Positions 6,696 through 14,245 of a stretch of 36,341 nucleotides of DNA are shown in pieces. Below the pieces are notes generated by a model that saw only the letters and a list, made by a program, of their open reading frames with translations, was not told where the DNA came from and searched no databases. The stretch spans positions 1 through 36,341 of the forward strand of contig CAJTLX010000033.1 in assembly GCA_910577165.1 (NCBI GenBank). Reading direction: 5' to 3'. Position 1 is the first letter of the stretch, and every line of letters begins with the position of its first letter. The position numbers and the translations under genes were made by a program. Origin of the DNA: an uncultured Lachnospiraceae bacterium (GTDB lineage Bacteria; Bacillota; Clostridia; Lachnospirales; Lachnospiraceae).

Positions 6696-8162
6696 ATGAA
6701 AGCAAAAAAAATAATCGCACTATTCCTTGTTCTCTGGATTTTTTGTGGCAGCTTTTGCTCTTCTTTGTCCTTTGCAAAAGATGCTGCCATACCGACCACA
6801 GAGCAAATCCCTTATCAGATTGACGAGACCACTTCCATCAAAAGTGATTTCTACCACCTTGGCATCACACGCGTGCAATATCCAAATTTAAATGACCTTT
6901 TGCGCTCCGAGCTGATCTCCATGATCTATCTGGACACAACATTATATTTATATATGGCAATGCCGCAGGGGACGGATGATCAAATAAATTATATTATTAT
7001 TAACGGGCATAAATACGAAAATAATATACGGCTGTTAAATACTGATCATAATTACCGCAAATATGCATTCTCTGATTTTGAACTAGCCCCCAACTCCCGC
7101 TATGTGATCTCTGAAATCGGTTTTAAAAACCCGGAGGGCAGAGAAACTCTCTATGTCACCGAGATCAACTGTAAGATGAGCGCGGGGAAGGATAAGTATT
7201 TTTTTGAGCAGGAAACCGTCAATCACATTGTACTGACCGGGATGCTCCTGGAAAGTATCTACCAGTTTGAAAATGAGAGGGGACTTATCCGCGATGCCTG
7301 GAACAATCTCTGGAACAATACAGAGGTAAAAGATGGCGACCAGCGTTCCTTTTACTATTTTGCTTTCAACTGTTTTGACCGCGAGATCGACCATTATTTC
7401 ACTCCGGATGAGATCACGGAGATTGTGATTGACTACACTATTAACCAATACAAATTTAAAGGCGCGCAGGAAGACTATAAAGAGGCAGAACTTACAAGAA
7501 CGGAAAAGAAAATTCAGCGCGTCACGCCGGAAACGATCGAAGTCAATGCATACCGCGATTATAACAGCAATGACAGCCCCTACATATACAATACGATCTA
7601 CAAGTTGAGCGAAGTCGAACTAAAAGAAAATGCGGATGACAAAAACAACAAAATGTCAAATGCCAATACCCTCTCCATTGCAAAGCAGGCGGGGTACGAC
7701 TGGGTAGTTCACTTCGGCGATACTAACGGCTATCGCTACTGTGAAAGCTATACCAACAGCATCTTTTCCAATTCATGCGAGATCGATTATACCCTGGTGG
7801 AAGATTTTTCTGCCGTCAGCATGAAGTATAAGTATCAGGGCAAAAAATATTCTGTACAGACAGATACCCTGGTGGATATGGAAGTGATTGCACAGCGGGA
7901 AAAAGACCGGACGGAAAGCCTGTTTAAGCAGACTGCGGATTCTCTCTCTTTCACACTTGAATCCCTTGGAACAATGGTTTCCGGCGCAGTTTCGACTGCA
8001 ACCGGTTTTGTGGGAAGTTTGTTTGCTGGAATTTTTAAGGGACTTCCCCTGCCTTTAAAGGCGATTGTGATTGTGCTGATTATCGTGATTGTGTTTTGTG
8101 TCGCACAGCGCGTCTGTCTAATCATAAAAAAACTGCTGCCCGCCCACAAACCCCAAAAATAA
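6696..8162 (+). CDS. Exported membrane-anchored protein of unknown function
   Basis: The product is 488 residues. The N-terminus is a classical signal peptide (basic MKAKK, hydrophobic core to about residue 22, likely cut near SFA-KD). A C-terminal membrane helix (about 455-475, AIVIVLIIVIVFCVAQ) and basic tail suggest anchoring with a large outer-surface domain. The ectodomain (about 30-430) is rich in Tyr, Asp and Asn and matches no family I know. A helical stretch before the membrane segment (about 405-450) has small-residue repeats (GTMVSGAVSTATGFVGS). TTAGGAGAG precedes the ATG. It is followed by a terminator and a lipoprotein gene on the same strand. Confidence 0.7.
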   Translation: MKAKKIIALFLVLWIFCGSFCSSLSFAKDAAIPTTEQIPYQIDETTSIKSDFYHLGITRVQYPNLNDLLRSELISMIYLDTTLYLYMAMPQGTDDQINYIIINGHKYENNIRLLNTDHNYRKYAFSDFELAPNSRYVISEIGFKNPEGRETLYVTEINCKMSAGKDKYFFEQETVNHIVLTGMLLESIYQFENERGLIRDAWNNLWNNTEVKDGDQRSFYYFAFNCFDREIDHYFTPDEITEIVIDYTINQYKFKGAQEDYKEAELTRTEKKIQRVTPETIEVNAYRDYNSNDSPYIYNTIYKLSEVELKENADDKNNKMSNANTLSIAKQAGYDWVVHFGDTNGYRYCESYTNSIFSNSCEIDYTLVEDFSAVSMKYKYQGKKYSVQTDTLVDMEVIAQREKDRTESLFKQTADSLSFTLESLGTMVSGAVSTATGFVGSLFAGIFKGLPLPLKAIVIVLIIVIVFCVAQRVCLIIKKLLPAHKPQK

Positions 8163-8197
8163 AAACAGTAAAATCCCTTTGCAAAACGAGCAGGATC

Positions 8198-8236
8198 TCC
8201 TTCCCGAAGTTAATGGGTACGGGAAGGGATTTTTCG
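8198..8236 (+). terminator. Intrinsic terminator between the two exported-protein genes
   Basis: CCTTCCCG (8199-8206) pairs with CGGGAAGG (8220-8227) and is followed by GATTTTT. An alternative longer pairing (AAATCCCTT 8171-8179 with AAGGGATTT 8224-8232) competes with it. The signal lies just before the ribosome binding site of the lipoprotein gene, so it may only attenuate. Confidence 0.6.
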
Positions 8237-8258
8237 AAACCAAAAATAGGAGGCTCTG

Positions 8259-9503
8259 ATGAAGTGTAAAATTAAATATTTTAAGAAAAAATCTTACCAT
8301 TCTTTCTGCACCAGAAGAATCTGTTCCTTTCTTTTGACTGCCGCACTTGGACTCTGCCTTAGTGCCTGTGGGGACAGAGAAACATCGGCTCATTCCCCTG
8401 AGACGGATGGGAAAACTCCCCCGACAAATACAAACAGTCCGATAAGTACAAGCCCTTCCGCCTCTCCTTCTGCCACGCCTGCTCCAACACCCACACCCGC
8501 ACCAGTTTACCATGCGGTCATCTATGACAATCTCTCCAAGGGCACCCGCGTGGAACTAGATCTTTTTGAAGGACAGACGCTGGATTTAAATTCATTCACC
8601 CAGCTTTTGGGATATGATTTTATTGGCTGTTATGACAGGCAGAGCGATGGGGGGGAACAATATATTGATATTTCCGGAAAAGTATGCACAGAACTTGTAT
8701 CCGATTTAGTTTTGTACGCATGGTATGAGCCAAAAAATTATACCCTAAACTTTACCTGCAACGGAGAAAGTGGAAGTCAGTACGGGATCCAAAATCTCAA
8801 TTTCTCCTACGATACCGATCTGCTTGAAGCACTTCCTCTGGGAAAAATTGTCAATAAAAATGAACTGATCTACTCCGTTTCCTACGGGGAGCTTCCCTTA
8901 GCCGATCTCACCTCCAAAGACAAAGTACTCTTAAATGAAGCAACCTTTCGGGACTCCGATATTTTTGCCAACAGCTCAAAAATTATGCTGGAGCTAAAAA
9001 CCCTTCCCATCAGTGCAGAGGCGCACTTGGGCGATCAGGAGGTATGTATCCATGACGATCTAAGCCCTTTTGAGCAGAGATTTAAGGATAAATATATCTG
9101 CGACAGCCTCTCGTTAAAAAAATTTGATTTTGAGTTATTGGAAAATTTTGGATACCAAACCGCACTCCTTGAAATAAATTGCAAGGTCAGAGAAAAGGAC
9201 GATGGAAACCAGGAAATTTATGTTTATCATACCGCCTATGAGAACAATGAAAATGACAGCAAAAAGGAAAAAAAGAAAAAGGAAAAGGCAATGGCGGATT
9301 TTCTTCTTATAGAAAAATCTCATGACTGCAAAGAAGTGGATGTGGCAGAAACTGTATTGCTTACGGCAAGCGTTCCCCTCTCCAAATTAAAATCATCGGA
9401 TGGAATCTACATTTACTATGGGGCAAGCGGCTTTGGCGAGGACGACTGGTATCGCGTTTCGACGGATATCAAACTCGAATTTATCTCCACTCCATCCCCG
9501 TAA
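8259..9503 (+). CDS. Lipoprotein with Pro/Ser/Thr linker and InlB-like repeat
   Basis: The product is 414 residues. A long basic N-terminus and hydrophobic core lead to the lipobox LSAC, with the lipid-anchored Cys near residue 37. A Pro/Ser/Thr-rich linker (about 42-82) acts as a cell-wall spacer. The next section (about 85-150) has the pattern of a Listeria-Bacteroides (InlB B-type) repeat: GYDFIGCYD, then a Gly-rich turn, then LVLYAWYE. The remaining domain is unfamiliar and includes a Lys/Glu run (about 329-344). TAGGAGG fixes the start. It probably belongs functionally with the anchored protein upstream. The binding partner is unknown. Confidence 0.7.
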   Translation: MKCKIKYFKKKSYHSFCTRRICSFLLTAALGLCLSACGDRETSAHSPETDGKTPPTNTNSPISTSPSASPSATPAPTPTPAPVYHAVIYDNLSKGTRVELDLFEGQTLDLNSFTQLLGYDFIGCYDRQSDGGEQYIDISGKVCTELVSDLVLYAWYEPKNYTLNFTCNGESGSQYGIQNLNFSYDTDLLEALPLGKIVNKNELIYSVSYGELPLADLTSKDKVLLNEATFRDSDIFANSSKIMLELKTLPISAEAHLGDQEVCIHDDLSPFEQRFKDKYICDSLSLKKFDFELLENFGYQTALLEINCKVREKDDGNQEIYVYHTAYENNENDSKKEKKKKEKAMADFLLIEKSHDCKEVDVAETVLLTASVPLSKLKSSDGIYIYYGASGFGEDDWYRVSTDIKLEFISTPSP

Positions 9504-9539
9504 GCAAATCGACAATAAAAATTTTATTAATCGGTGTGC

Positions 9540-9579
9540 GCAATCGAGTAGGGGAAAAATTTTTCCCCTACTCGATTGC
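9540..9579. repeat. Perfect 40-bp palindrome with no spacer
   Basis: Both arms are 20 bases and fully complementary, centred at 9559/9560 with AAAAATTTTT at the middle. It lies 36 bases after the lipoprotein stop codon. As RNA it would make a very stable hairpin that could terminate the plus-strand gene, though no T-run follows the arm. As DNA it could extrude a cruciform. Confidence 0.8.
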
Positions 9580-9593
9580 CGAATGCGGGCAGC

Positions 9594-9632
9594 TTTAGCT
9601 GCATAATTCCTCTCCGCATCCGTGTGCATAAA
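9594..9632 (-). repeat. 39-bp dispersed repeat, copy 1
   Basis: This segment differs at one of 39 positions from 25875-25913. On the minus strand it directly follows the fbp terminator hairpin and reads TTTATGCACA, then CGGATGCGGAGAGGAATTATG. An ORF-like frame beginning MHTDAERNYAAK can be read from it, but the second copy stops after MHMDAERNYAAK, so it is unlikely to be a gene. Confidence 0.75.
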
Positions 9633-9635
9633 TAA

Positions 9636-9665
9636 GCGTGCAAATTAGTTTCTTAACTTGCACGC
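9636..9665 (-). terminator. Probable terminator of fbp
   Basis: GCGTGCAA (9636-9643) pairs with TTGCACGC (9658-9665), with an inner AGTT/AACT pairing extending the stem. On the minus strand the hairpin is followed by TTATTTAT. It lies about 150 bases after the fbp stop codon. Between them (9666-9813) I see only AT-rich sequence without a gene. Confidence 0.55.
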
Positions 9666-9813
9666 CCGTTTATCAGAAAATTATTTGCTATTTTACCAAA
9701 TATCACCATACTAAAAATGGGATCTTCTTGTTGGTTTGGGTTAAAAATCAAAATCTTTTCCTACACTTTTTATCTATTCAATGGGTATGCCTTGACAATA
9801 AAATCTCCTTCAC

Positions 9814-11742
9814 TCAATCCGAATTTTCTTTGATATCCCCATTTCGATATGCTCTGAGCAGTTCGTTTAAATCCTCAATCCGCTCCAAAAGTTCCGCACC
9901 CTTATCTGTATCCGAAATATTTGCGCGGCTTCCAAGTTTTTCCACTATCCGGATTGTCGGAGTTTCGCCGCTGTCTCCCGGCACAAAGGGTTTGTGTTCG
10001 GCAAGACTTAAACTGTGAGAATCATAGATCAGCGTATAGCCCGCAATTCCTGTGGTTTTTTGATATGCCTTTGAGATCCCTCCGTCAATCACAAAAAGCT
10101 TGCCGTCCGCCTTCACCGGACTTTCCCCATCCTTAATCTTCACCGGAACATGACCGTTAATAATATGCCCTCTTTCTTCATTGATTGAGAAATGGCGCAA
10201 AATTTTCTTGCAGACTTCGGAGTCCTCGACATATTTATAATAATCATTATAATACTCCCTGCCACATTCCTCCTCCCCGATAAAATACTGCTCAAAAAAA
10301 GCTAACTTATCTTTGCCATAGAGAGGAGACCCCGCACCGCACCAGAGATACCACATAAAATCCCGCTCGTAATCCGCACTATCATCCCTTGTAAAATAAG
10401 CCCGGTTCACCATCAGATTGATCTCATCCAAAAGTGCCCTTCCACAAAAACTTTTTTCTCCAATATTCACACACATCAATTCCCCGAAAGAATCCATGGG
10501 GATACAGCCATGGAAAAGCAAATTTCCATTGCAAACCTTGTAGGTCGCGCCCTTTGAGAGCAGAAATCGAATATGCTTGCGAAGCTTTCCGCTGTGTCCG
10601 AAGGAATTGATTAAAATGGTCATCAATTCCTTCTCTGCATCTGAAAGTTTTGATGGATCATTTGAATCTACGGTAGGAAAATATTTGTCGCGAAGTAAGT
10701 ATTTTTTTCCATTAACCTCCACCGTGCCAGCTAAAAAATCCACATTTCCAAAAAGATCGCGATCCGCCATCCCCCATTCCGGATGGCGGTGAATTAACTG
10801 CGCCTCAAGTTTTAGCTGGATCACCGCGATCGCCTTGTGAATTTTTGCCGCCAGCCGCGCGTCAATCGGATCATAAATATTGTCGTCATATGTCTGCGGG
10901 TAGTACAGAGTACACGCATCTTCCTTGTAGGCTTCATTTGCAAAGACAGCCAATGCCCTTAAATTAAGCCCATACCCATCCTCCAACAAGTCAAAATTAT
11001 TGTATTTAACTGAAATCCGAATCACATTGGCGACCAGTGCCGCATTCCCTGCTGCCGCACCGATCCAGGAAATATCATGATTTCCCCACTGGATATCCAC
11101 ATCATGCATCAGGAGCAACTCTTCTATAATAATATCCGGGCGCGGTCCCCTATCAAAAATATCGCCGATAATATGCAGCTTGTCAATGGCAAGTGAATGG
11201 ATCAGGCGGCACAGGGAAGTGACGAAACTATCCACGATATCCGTTTCAATAATGGTATTGATAATTTTTTCAAAATAATAGTCCTTATTTACATCGTCCG
11301 TGACATTTAAAAGTTCATCCACAATATAGACAAGCCCTTTGGGGATCTTTTTGCGCACGCGCGAGCGCGTATATTTTGCCGAGATCACCTCACAGACCAG
11401 AATCAGCCGGTAAATGGTCAAACGCTTCCACTCATCCGTAATTGCTCCCGCCTGTTTTAAACGCTTTAACTCTTTTTCCGGATCATAGATCAAATTGGCA
11501 AGTGCCTCCCGCTCCGCACTTGATACGGTCTTGCCAAGAGTTAAATCAATTTTTCGGCGGATAATGCCCGAGGCACTCTTAATCATATAGAGAAAGGCCT
11601 CATACTCCCCGTGCAGATCACTGAAAAAATATTCTGTTCCCTTGGGGAGACTTCGAATGGCAGAGAGATTTACCATCTCGCTTGCCGCACTTTCAATATT
11701 GGGATATTCCTTTGCGAGGAGCATTAAATATTTTTTATCCAT
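9814..11742 (-). CDS. fbp: Class III fructose-1,6-bisphosphatase
   Basis: The product is 642 residues, the usual length for the Firmicutes-specific class III enzyme. It hydrolyses fructose 1,6-bisphosphate to fructose 6-phosphate, the irreversible step of gluconeogenesis, in the cytosol. The metallophosphatase fold is seen in SDLHGE (41-46), GDIFDRG (193-199) and GNHD (220-223), which bind the two metals. GGAAGAG precedes the ATG. It starts 40 bases after the DUF4261 gene on the same strand and has no obvious promoter of its own in that gap, so the two may be co-transcribed. Confidence 0.95.
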   Translation of the reverse strand: MDKKYLMLLAKEYPNIESAASEMVNLSAIRSLPKGTEYFFSDLHGEYEAFLYMIKSASGIIRRKIDLTLGKTVSSAEREALANLIYDPEKELKRLKQAGAITDEWKRLTIYRLILVCEVISAKYTRSRVRKKIPKGLVYIVDELLNVTDDVNKDYYFEKIINTIIETDIVDSFVTSLCRLIHSLAIDKLHIIGDIFDRGPRPDIIIEELLLMHDVDIQWGNHDISWIGAAAGNAALVANVIRISVKYNNFDLLEDGYGLNLRALAVFANEAYKEDACTLYYPQTYDDNIYDPIDARLAAKIHKAIAVIQLKLEAQLIHRHPEWGMADRDLFGNVDFLAGTVEVNGKKYLLRDKYFPTVDSNDPSKLSDAEKELMTILINSFGHSGKLRKHIRFLLSKGATYKVCNGNLLFHGCIPMDSFGELMCVNIGEKSFCGRALLDEINLMVNRAYFTRDDSADYERDFMWYLWCGAGSPLYGKDKLAFFEQYFIGEEECGREYYNDYYKYVEDSEVCKKILRHFSINEERGHIINGHVPVKIKDGESPVKADGKLFVIDGGISKAYQKTTGIAGYTLIYDSHSLSLAEHKPFVPGDSGETPTIRIVEKLGSRANISDTDKGAELLERIEDLNELLRAYRNGDIKENSD

Positions 11743-11782
11743 AATCTCTTCCTTTACTTTTAAAAATTATTGGAAATTCTTT

Positions 11783-12916
11783 TTATATCCTGCCCACATA
11801 TCCGGAATATCCAGTTTTTGACACAGTTTTTACCCCCGGAAATCCAATTTTTATCGATTCTCCCGGCACCGCCACCCCCTTGCTTTTCGTGACAGGAAGT
11901 TTTTGCCAAGACTGAAACCCAAGTGTCTCCCCATGTTTTAAGACCATATTATGATAAATAATATAATTTGTAAGTGCCAGGAAAAAATCATCCAATTCCT
12001 GTTCACTGGCCGTACTGTTAAGTACTTCAACTTCATCATACCCGAACTGACTCAACCCGAAAGTATAACCGCAAAGCCCTTTCTTTCCATTGTAACGTCC
12101 AAACCATACCAGATTTTGAACGGGGAAAACTCCTGCACGCGCCATCCCGGAAAAATGTTTGTACTGCTCTACCTGATAAACTGTTCCGTTCGCATACACG
12201 CCGAGAACCCCTGGCAAAGAACAGCACGCTGCCACGGTCTTTACTAACAGTATACCGCTCTCAATCGAGGAAAGTTTTCCATGTTTCACTGTTACGGACA
12301 GGTATGCACGATGGCGTTTAACAGCGGAAGATGCACTGCGCCAGATATGATTTTTTCTCGCGCCATAGTCCATCTCATCCCCCGAAACTCTTGTTGGTAC
12401 CATCTCCACTGTAACTGTCGCTCCCCGAAAACCAAAACGATAGAGATTTTCCTCCTTGGGTACAAAATCCTTTTTGTCCGTAAGTTTCCATTTTTCTTCC
12501 AGTTCTTTTTTTAAGATTTTCTTGTTCCACTCGGTGTCCTCAAGCAATACAAGATTGACAAAATCTCCCGGTCTCTTTTTCTGTTCTTCCTCCATTTTCT
12601 CCTGTTCCTCCCAATAACTGCGCACATACTTGACCAGCCGTGCGGCTCGCTTTGACACATCCTCCTCGCCGTATTCTTCCTGCTCACTAAAGACATATCC
12701 GCAATTCTCTAATGCTTCCCCCTCAAATCCTCCACAGATCCCTAATGTCCACTTGTCGGGAAGCTGTCTTTTATACCGGAACACATAATAGCGCATCCCT
12801 TGCAATTCAAATTTCCCCGCACATTCAATCCGTGCAGGCTCTCTGCCAAACTCCTTCGAATTACAAAGCCAGCGCACCATCTCCTGCTGCGCAGCATTTC
12901 TTTGTTCTGTACTCAT
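11783..12916 (-). CDS. DUF4261-domain protein
   Basis: The product is 377 residues and soluble. The N-terminal third (about 1-110) is a charged domain ending in a Glu/Lys-rich helix. The C-terminal two thirds fit DUF4261: VNLVLLEDTEWNKKIL opens the domain, and LTNYIIYHNMVLKHGETLGF (328-347) and the LPVTKSKG region close it. DUF4261 proteins are widespread, cytosolic and uncharacterised. GGGGAGGG precedes the ATG. The promoter at 12960-12988 lies in an 11-bp inverted repeat that looks like an operator. Whether the protein has any link with fbp downstream is unknown. Confidence 0.7.
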   Translation of the reverse strand: MSTEQRNAAQQEMVRWLCNSKEFGREPARIECAGKFELQGMRYYVFRYKRQLPDKWTLGICGGFEGEALENCGYVFSEQEEYGEEDVSKRAARLVKYVRSYWEEQEKMEEEQKKRPGDFVNLVLLEDTEWNKKILKKELEEKWKLTDKKDFVPKEENLYRFGFRGATVTVEMVPTRVSGDEMDYGARKNHIWRSASSAVKRHRAYLSVTVKHGKLSSIESGILLVKTVAACCSLPGVLGVYANGTVYQVEQYKHFSGMARAGVFPVQNLVWFGRYNGKKGLCGYTFGLSQFGYDEVEVLNSTASEQELDDFFLALTNYIIYHNMVLKHGETLGFQSWQKLPVTKSKGVAVPGESIKIGFPGVKTVSKTGYSGYVGRI

Positions 12917-12937
12917 ACTGCCCTCCCCGTTGCATCT

Positions 12938-12973
12938 TTTTGGGCTATTGCCTTCTTATAGTATAGCCCAAAA
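12938..12973 (-). promoter_or_regulatory. Operator-like inverted repeat at the DUF4261 gene promoter
   Basis: TTTTGGGCTAT (12938-12948) and ATAGCCCAAAA (12963-12973) are perfect 11-bp inverted arms 14 bases apart. The right arm overlaps the -10 box of the promoter and the left arm falls just after the predicted start. The transcript would carry only one arm, so a DNA-binding repressor site is more likely than an RNA hairpin. Confidence 0.5.
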
Positions 12974-12988
12974 TTCATTGATCTGCAA
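12960..12988 (-). promoter_or_regulatory. Promoter of the DUF4261-fbp unit
   Basis: The minus strand has TTGCAG (12983-12988) and TATACT (12960-12965) at 17-base spacing. The predicted start is near 12953, about 37 bases before the coding start. Confidence 0.55.
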
Positions 12989-12993
12989 TGGTT

Positions 12994-13350
12994 TTATTCG
13001 AGAACAGCGAGACCATTTTTTCGCACTTCAACCTGAGTTTCCTTCACCTCTTCCCCGGTCATGGAAGCCTTAAATTCTGACATATGAAGAAGTAGCTTAT
13101 CCCTGATTTTTAACCCATTTTGCTCCGCTAATTCCTTAGAAAGCAGCACCTTATCCTTATCCTGATAGTAATATGTCTTCCCTCCACCAGCTTTAGGTAT
13201 CCCCCGGTAAAATAACTGTCGAACTCTGTATTGGTATCGGCGAAAGTAGTAATCGTCAAGGCAAAATCCCCATAGCTGCCAAGGAAACCGCCAAGTCCCC
13301 CCTCACTTTCCGATTTTAGGAAGTAAGTATTTCCCCCTGCACATTTGCAG
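12994..13350 (-). pseudogene. Remnant of an FtsX/MacB-type ABC permease ectodomain
   Basis: Minus-strand translation gives GGNTYFLKSESEGGLGG, then YFTGGYLKLVEGRH in one frame, then after a shift near 13165-13180 DKDKVLLSKELAEQNGLKIR in another frame, ending at a TAA (12994-12996). This is the extracellular domain pattern of MacB/FtsX-like permeases (a 'VEGR...D...VLISKELAEKNGL' arrangement). No start, no membrane helices and a frameshift show it is dead. It lies in the opposite direction to the rest of the efflux remnants at 13327-14000, so the locus was rearranged. Confidence 0.65.
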
Positions 13351-13503
13351 GAGGCGGAAAGACTCTACCAGCATCTCTGGGTCTACACCCATGGGATTGC
13401 CACGCTGTGCGCAACCAAAGTTTGCACCCTTAGCGACGAGGAGATCAGGGAGCGGATGAAGGAAATATTTATCTCCTTACTAAAAAATATAAAAGAAGCA
13501 TAG
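13327..13503 (+). pseudogene. C-terminal remnant of a TetR-family regulator
   Basis: The open stretch encodes LYQHLWVYTHGIATLCATK followed by a helical end (SDEEIRERMKEIFISLLKN) and a TAG at 13501-13503. The 'WVYTHGIATL' helix is typical of the ligand-binding end of TetR/AcrR regulators. The DNA-binding half is missing: an in-frame TAA lies at 13324 and the inverted permease fragment abuts here. TetR regulators of this type normally sit ahead of ABC efflux genes, and an ABC ATPase fragment does follow. Confidence 0.65.
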
Positions 13504-13514
13504 GGGGAAATAAA

Positions 13515-13900
13515 ATGTAAAGATGGGGGCTGACCTTACCAAAAATCACAATTACATAAAAACTATTGAGGCAGCGGGGCTTGCCGAAAAACGCTTAAAC
13601 TACCCGCACGAACTTTCCGGCGGGGAACAGCAGCGCGCAGCGATCGCCCGCGCACTTGCCAAAAAGCCCGAAGTTTTATTTCTTGATGAGCCTGCTGGCG
13701 CGCTTGACGAGACCATCGGGCGGCAGGTACTCGACTATATTTCCAAGCTGCAAAAAGAATTAAACTTTACAGTTATTATGGTAACACACAATGCCAATAT
13801 CGCAGATATGGCGGGGACGGTGATCTGTATAAACAGCGGAAAAGTCATTAAGACCTGGCAGAATAAAACAAGAAAAACCGCGTATGAGATTGGATGGTGA
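13515..13900 (+). pseudogene. Truncated ABC transporter ATPase (LolD/MacB type)
   Basis: The surviving part, readable from 13523, is 125 residues. It carries the ABC signature LSGGEQQRAAIARAL, Walker B VLFLDEP, D-loop GALDE and the switch histidine VTHN. The Walker A and Q-loop half is absent, so it cannot bind ATP normally. A GGGGG site is followed by ATG (13515-13517) and immediately TAA, which suggests the original start codon survives while roughly the first 100 codons were deleted. The internal ATG at 13523 could still be translated. It ends three bases before the permease fragment, as in an intact operon. Confidence 0.75.
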
Positions 13901-13903
13901 ATT

Positions 13904-14000
13904 ATGGTATCAAAACGGGATATTTCCAATTTTTTTGGCATTATGATTATCTCTTTCTGTGCAGTCTCTGTCTGTACACTTTTTTTAAATTATATCATCA
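13904..14000 (+). pseudogene. N-terminal remnant of an ABC permease
   Basis: MVSKRDISNFFGIMIISFCA and the following hydrophobic stretch form a typical first membrane helix of an FtsX/MacB permease, placed correctly after the ATPase. Homology fades near residue 30, where the minus-strand small secreted gene begins. The rest of the permease is gone; part of it may be the inverted fragment at 12994-13350. Confidence 0.5.
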
Positions 14001-14152
14001 ATATAACCACAGATTCCACAGCTGTCACAGACCCCGTCACCGTCCGCATCAATGTAGTTTCTTTTTATCCCACGCCCCGCCGCACTGACCATTGTCGTCC
14101 CAGCAGAAAACACCATCGCCGCCGCAAGTAAACCAGCAAATACCTTTTTCAT
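13985..14152 (-). CDS. Small secreted Asp/Cys-rich protein with EF-hand-like loop
   Basis: The product is 55 residues. It has a clear signal peptide (MKKVFAGLLAAAMVFSAGTT, likely cut near VSA-AG). The mature peptide is about 30 residues and carries YIDADGDGVCDSCG (33-46), a Dx-D-x-DG calcium-loop pattern with cysteines at 42, 45 and 48. GGAGG lies eight bases before the ATG. Short exported proteins with a DADGDGxCD loop recur in Lachnospiraceae, but I know of no proven function. The loop suggests calcium binding and the three cysteines could bind metal or form a disulfide. It overlaps the dying permease fragment head to head. Confidence 0.65.
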   Translation of the reverse strand: MKKVFAGLLAAAMVFSAGTTMVSAAGRGIKRNYIDADGDGVCDSCGICGYIDDII

Positions 14153-14245
14153 TATAGATCCTCCATTATTTTTGGTAGCCGTTAATGGACTTCACCTATA
14201 ATACGAATGACTCCGAAGAATCCATTCAAAGTTTTTAAAAATTTT

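Noticed and set aside
9393..9629. Minus-strand ORF beginning MHTDAERNYAAK
   Set aside because: It crosses the 39-bp repeat and the 40-bp palindrome. The second repeat copy stops after 12 codons, so the reading frame is not conserved.
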